NCBI GenBank assembly: GCA_023411645.1
Contig: JAEYON010000053.1
Coordinates: 1 to 22,777, forward strand
DNA length: 22,777 bases
DNA from: Bacillota bacterium
Lineage (GTDB): Bacteria; Bacillota; Clostridia; Acetivibrionales; DTU013
Direction: 5' to 3'
The position numbers were made by a program, and so were the translations under genes. The notes below the pieces were generated by a model that ran no database searches, had not been told where the DNA came from, and saw only the letters and a list, made by a program, of their open reading frames with translations. Position 1 is the first letter of the stretch; every line of letters begins with the position of its first letter. This document shows, one piece after another, positions 7,501 through 15,198 of this stretch.

Positions 7501-8821
7501 TGTCCTTAGCCGCATATAGTCCTGTGGTTTCTATATCGAATACAACAAACCCGCCATCCAGCGAGTAGCCTGTTTGCCTGCCGGAATCCCTGTATACAAC
7601 CGGAGGCTCATTATCCACCAGATAACACTCGACGCCAAACAGGATTTTGATGTTGTTCTTCTTACCGGCGCTGTATGCTTCGGGAAAGGATTGCACAACA
7701 CCGTGATCGGTAATTGCAATAGCCTTGTGTCCCCATTTCGCAGCCCTCTCTACCAGTTTCCCGACAGGCGTTACGGCATCCATCGCACTCATCTGAGTAT
7801 GAAGGTGCAGCTCCACTCTTTTAACTTGCGCCGTATCCATCTTGACTGTCTTATCCAATTCAAGGATGTCTGTGGCCATAATGGACAAATCCTTTGTGTA
7901 TTTGTCAAACTGGGCTTCGCCGCGCACCTTAAAGTAAAGCCCTTCCTTGATCTGCTCGGCCCTGAGATCGTAATCGTTCCCCTGAACAAAAAATTTTATG
8001 CTGACCGAGCTTGTAAAGTCCGTCATGTCAAAGGTGCATATATAGCGCTCTCCGCGAATTTCCTTGAAAACTACGTTTGAAACGTCGCCGCAAATAGCCA
8101 CTTTCCCGGAATCCTGCGTTACCTCGCTCATCTTCATCATTTTATCATTGAAGTTCTTGCCGAGAATGATCTCGATTACTTGCGAATCGCTCTCATCCTT
8201 CGCCTTTTTTCGTTGCTTTTTCTTGGCACCGCCTGATTCCTGTTCCTCGGATAAAACAAGATTATTAATGCGTATTTCTTCGTTTTCCTTGAACTCGGCA
8301 TACTTTTCCCGGAAATCCTGATCCATCTCACAATTATGGAACGTAACCGTAACCTTTTCTCCGAATGCATCAAAGATCGTACTCTCGATCATTTTGTCAC
8401 AGTACTGGGACTTCAGTATCCCGCCGCCGACCGTAGCAAGATGTATATCAAGCCGACCGGAGTCCAGGGACCATTCACAGCCGTTGAGTATTCCTCTGCT
8501 GGTGGCAATATTCTTATTGACTATGGCAACAATATCGTTCCACCAGGCCGAAAGGATATCATGTATCGGCATGTTCAGGCTGAATCTGATCCTGATTTCA
8601 ACCTCAACTGAAAAAGCCTCCCCCAGTAAAGCTTCTGCCCGGTTAATGACTTCAATCGGGATGAGTCTGTCTGAAGTGGCTTTGATCATTAATTTTCCAG
8701 TCTTTTTACTTACTCCAATGCTTGAGATGGCGACCTCATTGAAATATTCCTGAATTGTATCATCGAGCTTAACCTCCGGAAATGTCCCGGCAAAGCTTTT
8801 GTATACTACTGGTTTTGACAT
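4508..8821 (-). CDS. polC: DNA polymerase III alpha subunit, Gram-positive PolC type
   Basis: PolC is the leading replicative polymerase of low-GC Gram-positive bacteria, with built-in 3'-5' proofreading. The product is 1437 residues, the family norm. In order: an N-terminal tau-binding-like region (1-220), an OB fold (about 238-322), a PHP domain opened by ELHLHTQMS at 337-345, an inserted DEDDh exonuclease (FDIETTG at 428-434, HNATFDTG near 509-516, HHRAVNDA near 566-573), the rest of PHP, a zinc module with CxxC pairs at 912/915 and 937/940, and the polymerase active-site PDIDLN at 965-970. AAAGGGG precedes the ATG. It sits downstream of ispG after a 143-base repetitive gap. Confidence 0.98.
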   Translation of the reverse strand: MSKPVVYKSFAGTFPEVKLDDTIQEYFNEVAISSIGVSKKTGKLMIKATSDRLIPIEVINRAEALLGEAFSVEVEIRIRFSLNMPIHDILSAWWNDIVAIVNKNIATSRGILNGCEWSLDSGRLDIHLATVGGGILKSQYCDKMIESTIFDAFGEKVTVTFHNCEMDQDFREKYAEFKENEEIRINNLVLSEEQESGGAKKKQRKKAKDESDSQVIEIILGKNFNDKMMKMSEVTQDSGKVAICGDVSNVVFKEIRGERYICTFDMTDFTSSVSIKFFVQGNDYDLRAEQIKEGLYFKVRGEAQFDKYTKDLSIMATDILELDKTVKMDTAQVKRVELHLHTQMSAMDAVTPVGKLVERAAKWGHKAIAITDHGVVQSFPEAYSAGKKNNIKILFGVECYLVDNEPPVVYRDSGRQTGYSLDGGFVVFDIETTGLYAAKDRITEIGAVRVVDGRVCDTFSTFVDPGIPIPKLITDLTGISDAMVAGAPGLEQALESFLEFIGELPVVAHNATFDTGFIKAAAKAHDKKFDNTIIDTLQMSRSLFPKLSKHKLDVVAKHLGVSLENHHRAVNDATATAEIFIKCLDLLKAQGCNTIDDMEQALSGHFDYKKAESHHAIILVKNKTGLKNLYKIISESHLNYFYKKPRVPKSLLLKHREGLILGSACEAGELFRALVKNKSDHEIEKIAGFYDYLEIQPLGNNAFMIDHGMVTGQDQLKQLNIRIVKLGEKLGKPVVATCDVHFMDPQDEVFRRILMFGQGYTDADRQAPLYFRTTEEMLAEFDYLGEKKAYEVVVENTNLIEQWVEEVIPIPLGTYPPNIEGAEQEIETLAYKKAHEVYGNPLPEIVAKRLDKELTSIIKNGFAVMYIVAQKLVAKSNEDGYIVGSRGSVGSSFAATMTGITEVNPLPPHYICKQCRYSEFISDGSVGSGFDLPRKECPVCGEPLRGDGHDIPFETFLGFDGDKAPDIDLNFSGEYQARAHKYTEVLFGTGNVFKAGTIASVAEKTAYGFVKKYLDEKEMIVSNAEVNRLVRGCTGIKRTTGQHPGGIIVIPEDHEVYDFTPIQRPADDVESTIITTHFDFHSLHDTILKLDILGHDDPTMIKMLGDLTGIDVRDVPVNDEKVMGLFLSTDPLGISPDDIDSKVGTFAMPEFGTKFVRQMLLDTKPKTFSDLLQISGLSHGTNVWINNAQDLVLNDTCTISEVIGTRDNIMVYLMYKGLAPKSAFKIMEDVRKGRGLKPEYEEEMKAHSVPDWYIESCKKIKYMFPKAHAAAYVLTAMRIGWFKVYHPLAFYAAYFTVRADEFDVTLMGNGKEKVRNRIIELEREGNSISAKDKNVLTILEVANEMYARGINFLPVDLYKSDATRFKIEGEGIRPPLNSLQGLGATVANAITEAREQGEFISVEDLRIRSKASKTVIEIMTQNGCLDGMPESSQMSLF

Positions 8822-8869
8822 TCGTACATACCCCTTTAAGTTGATCTCTTTTCTTTGAAAGCTGATCTC

Positions 8870-8916
8870 TTTCTCTGTCTGTATCTATCTGCATCTACTT
8901 TTCTCTGTCTGTATCT
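8870..8916. repeat. Short direct repeat in the ispG-polC gap
   Basis: The 17-base unit TTTCTCTGTCTGTATCT occurs at 8870-8886 and again at 8900-8916, a 30-base period, each followed by GCATCT within a few bases. TGATCTCTTTTCT and TGATCTCTTTCTC just to the left (about 8842-8873) are related. The whole gap is pyrimidine-rich on the plus strand, so purine-rich in the transcript. No gene is seen in it. Confidence 0.6.
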
Positions 8917-8964
8917 GCATCTGTAATTTTGTATGTATTCCTCTCTATGAATGCGCTTACCGCT

Positions 8965-10026
8965 CTAAAGTTTCTCTATCTCCGCCAGAAGCTCCTCAAC
9001 TATCCTGTCCTGGGGGATCTTGCGAATAATCTCGCCTTTCCTGATCAGCAACGCCTCTCCCTTTCCGCCCGCTATACCGATGTCAGCCTCCCTGGCTTCA
9101 CCGGGACCGTTGACCGCACAGCCCATAACTGCAACACGGATATTCTTCTCACAGCCTGCCAGACGTTGTTCCACCTCATTAGCCACTTTGATCAAGTCGA
9201 TCTGGGTTCGGCCGCAGGTCGGGCAGGAGACAAATTCTACGCCTGATTTCCTCAATCCCAATGCCTTTAGCAATTCTATCCCTACTCGGACCTCTTGTAC
9301 AGGATCTCCGGTCAGGGACACCCTCAGCGTATCGCCAATCCCTTCCGACAGCAAGCAGCCTATGCCTGCTGCTGACTTGACAGTTCCCGCAAACATGGTT
9401 CCGGCCTCTGTTACACCAATATGCAGAGGATAATCGGTTTTTTGGGACATCAGCCTATACGCTCTGATTGTCATTGGTACACTGGAGGCCTTCAATGAAA
9501 ATGCAATATCTCCAAAGCCGAATTCCTCCAGCATGCGCGCATGTTCCAGAGCGCTTTCTACCATCCCCTCAGGTGTAACTGCGCCATATTTTGCAAGTAT
9601 ATGCTTCTCCAGTGAACCGGAATTGACGCCAATTCTGATAGGGATCTCCCTCTCCATGGCAGCCTGCGCTACTTGTTGAACTCTGTCCCTCCCGCCGATA
9701 TTGCCAGGGTTTAAACGTATTTTATCTGCGCCGTTGGCAATACATGTCAGCGCAAGCCTGTAATCGAAATGAATATCCGCAACAAGTGGGATTTGTATAG
9801 CCTTCTTAATGGCCTTTACAGCTTCAGCAGCCTCATTGTCAGGAATCGCGATTCGAACGATATCACATCCGGCCTCTTGAAGCCTTCTGATTTGTTCCAC
9901 CGTCTCCGCCACATTTCTGGTATCGGTATTTGTCATTGATTGAACCGTTACAGGTGCTCCGCCGCCAATGAAAACCTCACCCACACGGATTTTTCTTGTT
10001 TTTTTTCTGTCATAATCGGATGTCAT
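8965..10026 (-). CDS. ispG: 4-hydroxy-3-methylbut-2-en-1-yl diphosphate synthase (IspG/GcpE)
   Basis: IspG converts methylerythritol cyclodiphosphate to HMBPP, the penultimate step of the MEP isoprenoid pathway, using a 4Fe-4S cluster. The 353-residue product has the N-terminal TIM-barrel hallmark PVTVQSMTNTDTRNV, VADIHFDYRLAL and RLNPGNIG. The cluster ligands are Cys268 and Cys271 (SCPTCGR), Cys303 (MGCAVNGPGE) and Glu310. Length matches the short bacterial form. AAGGGG lies about 11 bases before the ATG. The gene follows rseP after 83 bases; dxr, the first committed MEP step, is two genes upstream, so two steps of one pathway share the cluster. Confidence 0.98.
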   Translation of the reverse strand: MTSDYDRKKTRKIRVGEVFIGGGAPVTVQSMTNTDTRNVAETVEQIRRLQEAGCDIVRIAIPDNEAAEAVKAIKKAIQIPLVADIHFDYRLALTCIANGADKIRLNPGNIGGRDRVQQVAQAAMEREIPIRIGVNSGSLEKHILAKYGAVTPEGMVESALEHARMLEEFGFGDIAFSLKASSVPMTIRAYRLMSQKTDYPLHIGVTEAGTMFAGTVKSAAGIGCLLSEGIGDTLRVSLTGDPVQEVRVGIELLKALGLRKSGVEFVSCPTCGRTQIDLIKVANEVEQRLAGCEKNIRVAVMGCAVNGPGEAREADIGIAGGKGEALLIRKGEIIRKIPQDRIVEELLAEIEKL

Positions 10027-10109
10027 TGATTTTAACCCCTTCGAATATAATCGTATTTATACGCTGCGGTTTCATACTTTTCGCATAATCTGCCTATTCA
10101 AGGGCACAG

Positions 10110-11402
10110 CTATCCTGTGATGAGCCTTACAATATCATTATAAGCCGCATAAATACCCAGCAGAATGACCAAAACAAACCCGACCATAGAGATATATCCT
10201 TCCTTTTCCGGACTAATCGGCTTGCCTCTGACGGCTTCCACACCTATCAGCGTCAATTTGCCGCCGTCAAGCATCGGGAAGGGAATCAGATTGGTAGCGC
10301 CTATAGCAATACTCATCAAAGCGGTCATTTCCATCAGGTACAGGAGCATTTGCGCCAGATTAGGCGCTTGCCGCACAACTGCGCTGATGGTGCTGACCAT
10401 TCCGATAGGTCCCATCAGTTCAGATAGCTTCGCCTGACCGGTAACTAACCAAAACAGGCTGTACCCCACACTCCGGACAATGGAACCGATAAAAACAGCA
10501 GCCTGCCTGACTAATTCAAGAAAACCGCCTTTTTTCATTGAGAAGGCAAATCCGACTTCGTAGTATTCCTCCGACCTAACTTCCACCGGCGTGATTTCAA
10601 CATTTACCCGGCCACCACCTCTTTGCACAGTCACCTCAATGGGCTTCAAGCCGTTTTGATTGACATAGGCGATCAATTCTTCCGCTGTGTTTATCTCAAT
10701 ACCATTTAAGGCCACGATCCTGTCATTCACTTCAAGCCCCATTTTCTCAGCCGGCATTCCAGGCGACAAAGCAGTAATGACGTTGGAGTCCGCCTTTCCC
10801 TCGCTGCCCAGCGAGACGCCTAACTTTGGCGATAAGGATTCCGGATGATAAACAGGCTCCAGAGTCTCTTTAAAGCGCTCTCCATCTCTAACATATTCAA
10901 CTTCGGCAGGGACCCCCTTTGAGACATATAAAAACTGTATAAAATCAATGGGAAGAACCGTTCTTTTCCCGTCATAGGAAATTATCCTATCTCCAGCCTG
11001 AAGGCCGGCCTTTGCCGCAGCCGTATTTTCTGCCACGGCTCTTATTTGGGTGGATTCATAACCATTCATTGAATATACGGCCGTCAGTAGAACCAGCGCC
11101 AGCAGCAGGTTTGACACAGGACCTCCAAGGATTGTCAAAGCCCTTGCATATTTTGGTTTTTTATTGAAGGAAGCCTCAGAGTCGGATTCCTCCTCCTCCC
11201 CCTCCATCTTCACATAGGCCATGACCGGGAATAGCCTCAGCGAGTATGTCGTTCCGCCTCGATCAATGCTGAAAATCTTGGGTCCAACAAAAAGAGAAAA
11301 TTCCAGCACGTTGATCCCCATTTTCTTTGCGATCAGAAAATGCCCAAGCTCATGTACGATCACAATTATATTAAAAGCAAGTATTGCCATCACCAAATTC
11401 AT
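10110..11402 (-). CDS. rseP: Site-2 membrane metalloprotease RseP/RasP
   Basis: An intramembrane zinc protease of 430 residues that cleaves transmembrane substrates such as anti-sigma factors and signal peptide remnants. The first membrane helix carries HELGH (His17, Glu18, His21); the third metal ligand region is NLIPFPMLDGGK (LDGG at 378-381). Two PDZ-like domains lie between, at about 119-186 (AGLQAGDRIISYDGK) and 206-275 (MGLEVNDRIVALNGI). Further membrane segments are near 90-111, 300-322 and 405-421. The start at 11402 has GGAGG seven bases upstream and its ATG overlaps the dxr TGA as ATGA (11399-11402), so the two are translationally coupled. Confidence 0.96.
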   Translation of the reverse strand: MNLVMAILAFNIIVIVHELGHFLIAKKMGINVLEFSLFVGPKIFSIDRGGTTYSLRLFPVMAYVKMEGEEEESDSEASFNKKPKYARALTILGGPVSNLLLALVLLTAVYSMNGYESTQIRAVAENTAAAKAGLQAGDRIISYDGKRTVLPIDFIQFLYVSKGVPAEVEYVRDGERFKETLEPVYHPESLSPKLGVSLGSEGKADSNVITALSPGMPAEKMGLEVNDRIVALNGIEINTAEELIAYVNQNGLKPIEVTVQRGGGRVNVEITPVEVRSEEYYEVGFAFSMKKGGFLELVRQAAVFIGSIVRSVGYSLFWLVTGQAKLSELMGPIGMVSTISAVVRQAPNLAQMLLYLMEMTALMSIAIGATNLIPFPMLDGGKLTLIGVEAVRGKPISPEKEGYISMVGFVLVILLGIYAAYNDIVRLITG

Positions 11403-12541
11403 ACTAATCCTCCAACCATATGTCTTGCCCATTTGTCTACTTCTATTATATCATCAAGAGAGGGCATTGTATTCACAATATGTGCTCCCATTGTCTTTTC
11501 GATCAGCCTCGGAATGTCGCAAAATCCGATTTTCTCCTGTAAGAAAAGAGCAACAGCTGCTTCATTTGCACCATTCATTGCCGCAGGCATCGTACCTCCG
11601 GCGTTCAACGCTTCAAACGCCAGTTTTAAGCAAACAAATGTATCACTGTCAGGTTCTTCAAAGGTTAATGCCCGCTGCTCCAGCAGGTTTAGTCTGGAAA
11701 AGCTGTTATAGGCCCTTTCCGGCCAGGTCAGAGCAAGCTGTATTGGTATGCGCATATCCGGTGAACCAAGCTGCGCCATTACAGATCCGTCCACGTATTC
11801 AACCATTGAATGGATAATGCTTTGCGGATGTACCAGTACATGGATCTTCTCAGGTGTAAACCCGAACAGCCAGCGCGCCTCTATCACTTCCAGCCCTTTA
11901 TTCATCAGTGTGGCAGAGTCGATCGTAATCTTGCTTCCCATACTCCAGTTGGGGTGCTTGAGCGCCTGCTCCAAAGTGACATTTTCAAGCTCGCTTCGCG
12001 TTCTTCCCCTGAAAGGACCGCCGGAGGCAGTGATAATAAGCCTTTCCACGTCCTGTGTCCTGTTCGCATTCAGGCACTGGTAAATGGCAGAATGCTCGCT
12101 GTCAACGGGAAATATGGATACATTATGAGCAGCCGCTTCAGCCATAACCATTTCTCCGGCTGTAACAAGCGTCTCCTTATTTGCCAGAGCGATGTTTTTA
12201 CCGTGCCGTATCGCCTCCATGGTCGGGATCAGCCCTGCTATACCAACAATTGAGGTGACCACAGTATCCACCCCACTAATCGAAGCGGCGGCCTTCATCC
12301 CATCCAGCCCGCAGCACACCTCTATTCCAAGACCCTCAAGCCTTTTTTCAAGTACAGTTGCAAGAGAAGCATCCCCGATGGATACCAAACGCGGTCTGAA
12401 TTCTCTGGCCTGCTTTTCCAGCAGATCCACTTTTGAATTGGCCGTCAGCGCGCTGACACGGATGCCAAGATTTTTCGCGACCTCCAGTGTCTGCACACCG
12501 ATGGAGCCCGTTGAGCCTATAATGGATATGTTTTTTGCCAT
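11399..12541 (-). CDS. dxr: 1-deoxy-D-xylulose 5-phosphate reductoisomerase
   Basis: Dxr makes methylerythritol 4-phosphate from DXP with NADPH, the committed step of the MEP pathway. The 380-residue product opens with the dinucleotide loop GSTGSIG (9-15). The divalent-metal ligands fall at Asp147 and Glu149 (VDSEH) and Glu218 (GLEVIEA). SGGPFRG and HPNWSMGSKITIDSATLMNK are the usual substrate-binding stretches. Length is normal. AGGAG precedes the ATG by seven bases. It follows cdsA after 27 bases and overlaps rseP by four. Confidence 0.98.
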   Translation of the reverse strand: MAKNISIIGSTGSIGVQTLEVAKNLGIRVSALTANSKVDLLEKQAREFRPRLVSIGDASLATVLEKRLEGLGIEVCCGLDGMKAAASISGVDTVVTSIVGIAGLIPTMEAIRHGKNIALANKETLVTAGEMVMAEAAAHNVSIFPVDSEHSAIYQCLNANRTQDVERLIITASGGPFRGRTRSELENVTLEQALKHPNWSMGSKITIDSATLMNKGLEVIEARWLFGFTPEKIHVLVHPQSIIHSMVEYVDGSVMAQLGSPDMRIPIQLALTWPERAYNSFSRLNLLEQRALTFEEPDSDTFVCLKLAFEALNAGGTMPAAMNGANEAAVALFLQEKIGFCDIPRLIEKTMGAHIVNTMPSLDDIIEVDKWARHMVGGLV

Positions 12542-12568
12542 AATAATCTCCTAAAAATCTGCTGTGAA

Positions 12569-13417
12569 CTAAAAAAACAAGCTTATGTAAAAATACACCG
12601 CCGGCGCAGTAAAAAGAATGCTGTCAATCCTGTCAAGCACTCCGCCATGACCGGGCATGATATTGCCATAGTCCTTGATCCCAACGGTTCTTTTGATTGC
12701 CGATGCAGACCAGTCGCCGATCTGCGAGATAATTCCGCATATCAGGCCAAGTATCGCAAAATGGAATGTTTGGATTCCCAATTCAGAGTAGAATAGTCGT
12801 CCAAACAGCATCATTATAATGATGCACCCTATCACGCCTCCGATGCAGCCCTCCAGCGACTTTTTAGGGCTGATCTTTGGAAGAATCTTCGTCTTTCCAA
12901 TGGTGACCCCCGTAAAATAGGCAAAGGTATCCGTCGCCCAGGCCCCGATAAAAATCAGCCATATGTACAGATGCCCTTTGTCCATATTCCTCGTGATCGT
13001 CACAAAGGATATGAGGAAAACCACATAGAATATGCCGAACAGCGTCAGTGCAATATCTGTTATGGAGTATTTACCATTCGTGAATAAAATTAAACAAAAC
13101 AGCGCCGTCAGTAAAAGAAAAATACCCAGTGCAGCCGCTAACAGCAGACTTTCAGCCGGTGCAGGGCTCGCAGCAACCGACGTCGTCAAGCTCTCTGGCA
13201 ACAGATTGGCAACCGCCAGATATAAAAGAGGAAGACAGGACAGATACCCAAGGGCATATACCGGCTTGAAGCCGCCCTTTTCCAGCGCTCTGACAAATTC
13301 ATAAATTGCGATCAGCGCCAGAACGAATATTGCAAGGCCGATCGCCACCCTTCCCAAATAAACAACGCCTGCCAGCAGTGCAATCGCTGCAGCTGCGCTT
13401 ATTACCCTGGTTTTCAT
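12569..13417 (-). CDS. cdsA: Phosphatidate cytidylyltransferase
   Basis: CdsA makes CDP-diacylglycerol from phosphatidic acid and CTP, the branch point for bacterial phospholipids. The 282-residue integral membrane protein has about seven to eight hydrophobic segments. The family signature is at the C-terminal side: GDWSASAIKRTVGIKDYG followed by IMPGHGGVLDRIDS, containing the conserved Asp residues used for metal and substrate. SPKKSLEGCIGG is also typical. Its ATG overlaps the uppS TGA as ATGA (13414-13417), and GGAGG lies inside the uppS end, so coupling is clear. Confidence 0.97.
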   Translation of the reverse strand: MKTRVISAAAAIALLAGVVYLGRVAIGLAIFVLALIAIYEFVRALEKGGFKPVYALGYLSCLPLLYLAVANLLPESLTTSVAASPAPAESLLLAAALGIFLLLTALFCLILFTNGKYSITDIALTLFGIFYVVFLISFVTITRNMDKGHLYIWLIFIGAWATDTFAYFTGVTIGKTKILPKISPKKSLEGCIGGVIGCIIIMMLFGRLFYSELGIQTFHFAILGLICGIISQIGDWSASAIKRTVGIKDYGNIMPGHGGVLDRIDSILFTAPAVYFYISLFF

Positions 13418-14169
13418 CCCTTCAAGCCTCCAAAACGTCTATTTCTTTTTTGATAATCTGCAATTGCCTGATATAAATCCTGTTTATTAAAGTCTGGCCA
13501 TAAAGTATCGGAATACCAGAACTCTGCGTAAGAAGACTGCCACAGAAGGAAATTGCTAAGCCTGCTCTCTCCGCTTGGCCTGATGATCAGGTCGGGATCC
13601 GGCATGCCGGCCGTATAAAGATAACTGGAAAACACTTTTTCGTTGATGTCTTCAGGTTTCATACTCCCGCTCTGTATTTCTCCGGCAATTTTGACAGCTG
13701 CCCGTACGATCTCGTTCCTGCTTCCATAATTTAATGCAATCACAAGATTCAATCCCGTATTTCTTTCAGTATTCCGAACCACCCTGTCGATTTCCTTTAT
13801 GATTTTAGGGGACAGTCCTTCAGATTCTCCAATAATCCTTATTCTGATATTCTTACCGGACAGCTCCTTGTCCGAGTTATGTAAAAACTCCAGCAATAGC
13901 GACATTAGTGTATCCACTTCGCTCTTTGGGCGGGACCAGTTTTCTGTAGAAAAAGCGAACACCGTAAGGTATCTGATACCGATACTGTTACACTCAGAAA
14001 CGATTCTTTTTAGATTATTCGCTCCCTCCCTGTGGCCGGCGCTTCTTGGCAAGCCTCTTTTAGATGCCCAGCGTCCGTTTCCGTCCATGATGATCGCAAT
14101 ATGTTCAGGCAGACCCGCCTGATTGTCAAATACCGGTTCTTCCTTACGCCTCCTGCTGGAAAACCACAT
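13414..14169 (-). CDS. uppS: Undecaprenyl diphosphate synthase (cis-prenyltransferase)
   Basis: UppS elongates farnesyl diphosphate to undecaprenyl diphosphate, the lipid carrier for wall polymers. The 251-residue product has the family motifs in order: HIAIIMDGNGRWA with catalytic Asp29, GHREGA, FAFSTENWSRP, and the late RPSGESRLSNFLLWQSSYAEF ending in the FW..LWPDF segment. RPSGE replaces the more common RTSGE. The start at 14169 is chosen because GGAGGG lies seven bases upstream; the open frame to 14214 runs into an inverted repeat. It overlaps cdsA by four bases. Confidence 0.97.
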   Translation of the reverse strand: MWFSSRRRKEEPVFDNQAGLPEHIAIIMDGNGRWASKRGLPRSAGHREGANNLKRIVSECNSIGIRYLTVFAFSTENWSRPKSEVDTLMSLLLEFLHNSDKELSGKNIRIRIIGESEGLSPKIIKEIDRVVRNTERNTGLNLVIALNYGSRNEIVRAAVKIAGEIQSGSMKPEDINEKVFSSYLYTAGMPDPDLIIRPSGESRLSNFLLWQSSYAEFWYSDTLWPDFNKQDLYQAIADYQKRNRRFGGLKG

Positions 14170-14189
14170 GGTAACCCTCCGATTCCAAA

Positions 14190-14241
14190 GGGGACATTCC
14201 CGCTGAAAAAACATTAAACCTGTTTTTGCGGAAGTGTCCCC
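14190..14241. repeat. REP-like imperfect palindrome with GGGGACA ends
   Basis: GGGGACATTCCCGC (14190-14203) and GCGGAAGTGTCCCC (14228-14241) are imperfect inverted copies, two mismatches over 14 bases. Inside them AAAAACA and TGTTTTT extend the stem. The GGGGACA/TGTCCCC ends resemble dispersed REP-like palindromes seen in many bacterial genomes, sometimes linked to Y1-type transposases. It sits just upstream of the uppS ribosome binding site and would fold in the operon mRNA. Confidence 0.6.
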
Positions 14242-14319
14242 GGCTGTTTCCTGCTATTGTATACATATAGTGTTATATACACACTCTTGCCCTGCTATAA
14301 ACGCGCACCTATCCGAAGT

Positions 14320-14535
14320 TCACCCCGAAATGATATTGCATACCAGCAGCTCAATCGTACCATCAGCAGCCATCATCTGCCTGATGACCCTTGAACCGCC
14401 GTCATAACCAGCTCCTCTCATTCTCGGTGGTGCTGTAATGTCTATAGTGAGCTTGTTAAAACCCATTGATTCTAAAATATCTATTGCCTGCTCCAGCCGC
14501 AAGCCGGAGACATCAGGCATCTGCTTTTTCTCCAT
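14320..14535 (-). CDS. Small stand-alone PASTA-like domain protein
   Basis: The 71-residue product looks like one PASTA domain: MPDVSGLRLEQAIDILESMGF is the usual P-[DN]-V-x-G-x3-x2-A-x3-L opening, and GSRVIRQ...DGTIELLVC is the usual closing strand pair. PASTA domains normally sit in tandem outside the cell on PrkC-type kinases and penicillin-binding proteins, binding muropeptides. This one has no signal peptide or membrane segment and consists of nothing else, so it is probably cytoplasmic. It lies 22 bases after frr and 150 bases before uppS, on the same strand. Its ribosome binding site is weak (AGAG about nine bases before ATG). Function unknown; domain assignment is by pattern. Confidence 0.75.
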   Translation of the reverse strand: MEKKQMPDVSGLRLEQAIDILESMGFNKLTIDITAPPRMRGAGYDGGSRVIRQMMAADGTIELLVCNIISG

Positions 14536-14557
14536 GATATACTCTGGCGGTTTCAGA

Positions 14558-15115
14558 CTAGACCTCCATGATTTCCTTATCCTTCAGTTCAACAATCTTA
14601 TCTATATCAGCGATAAATTTGTCGGTCAGCTTCTGAACATCGTTTTCCGCAACCTTCAGATCGTCCTCTGTGATCTCGCTGTTTTTCTTTTGGACCTTGA
14701 ATCGCTCAATAGCATCACGCCTGATGGCGCGGACGGCAATTTTGGTATCCTCTCCATACTTCTTCACACTTTTTGTAAGCTCTTTTCTTCTTTCTTCCGT
14801 CAACATAGGGAATACCAGGCGGATTACCTTGCCGTCATTATTGGGATTGATTCCGATATCGGATTTCTGGATGGCCTTTTCAACATCCTTGAGTATCTTG
14901 GTCTCCCACGGCTGAATGATAATCACACGAGCTTCAGGAACAGAAACACTGCCAAGCTGGTTTATCGGAGTCCGCACCCCATAATAGTCCACAGTGATTC
15001 TGTCCAATATAGCCGGATTTGCCCGTCCTGCCCGCAAACCTGCCAACTCCTCCTTCAGAACCTGAATCGCCTTCATCATTTTTTCTTCGATTTCCTTGTA
15101 AGAAGTATCTGCCAT
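14558..15115 (-). CDS. frr: Ribosome recycling factor
   Basis: RRF splits the post-termination ribosome together with EF-G. The 185-residue, highly helical product matches the family in length and in motifs: LAGLRAGRANPAILDRI, VDYYG..TPINQLGSVSVPEAR, PWE..ILKDVEKAI, GINPNNDGKVIRLVFP and LTEERRKEL. GGAGGG lies eight bases before the ATG. It follows pyrH after 83 bases, the usual Firmicute order. Confidence 0.98.
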   Translation of the reverse strand: MADTSYKEIEEKMMKAIQVLKEELAGLRAGRANPAILDRITVDYYGVRTPINQLGSVSVPEARVIIIQPWETKILKDVEKAIQKSDIGINPNNDGKVIRLVFPMLTEERRKELTKSVKKYGEDTKIAVRAIRRDAIERFKVQKKNSEITEDDLKVAENDVQKLTDKFIADIDKIVELKDKEIMEV

Positions 15116-15198
15116 AAAAAAACCCTCCTCAATAAATTCATTTGGAATCGCTAGAATACAATTTCCGAAGTATTCGGGACTAGTATTTTAGCAGCTCT

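Noticed and set aside
8870..8916. Possible CRISPR or binding-site array
   Set aside because: Only two copies with a 13-base gap in low-complexity sequence.
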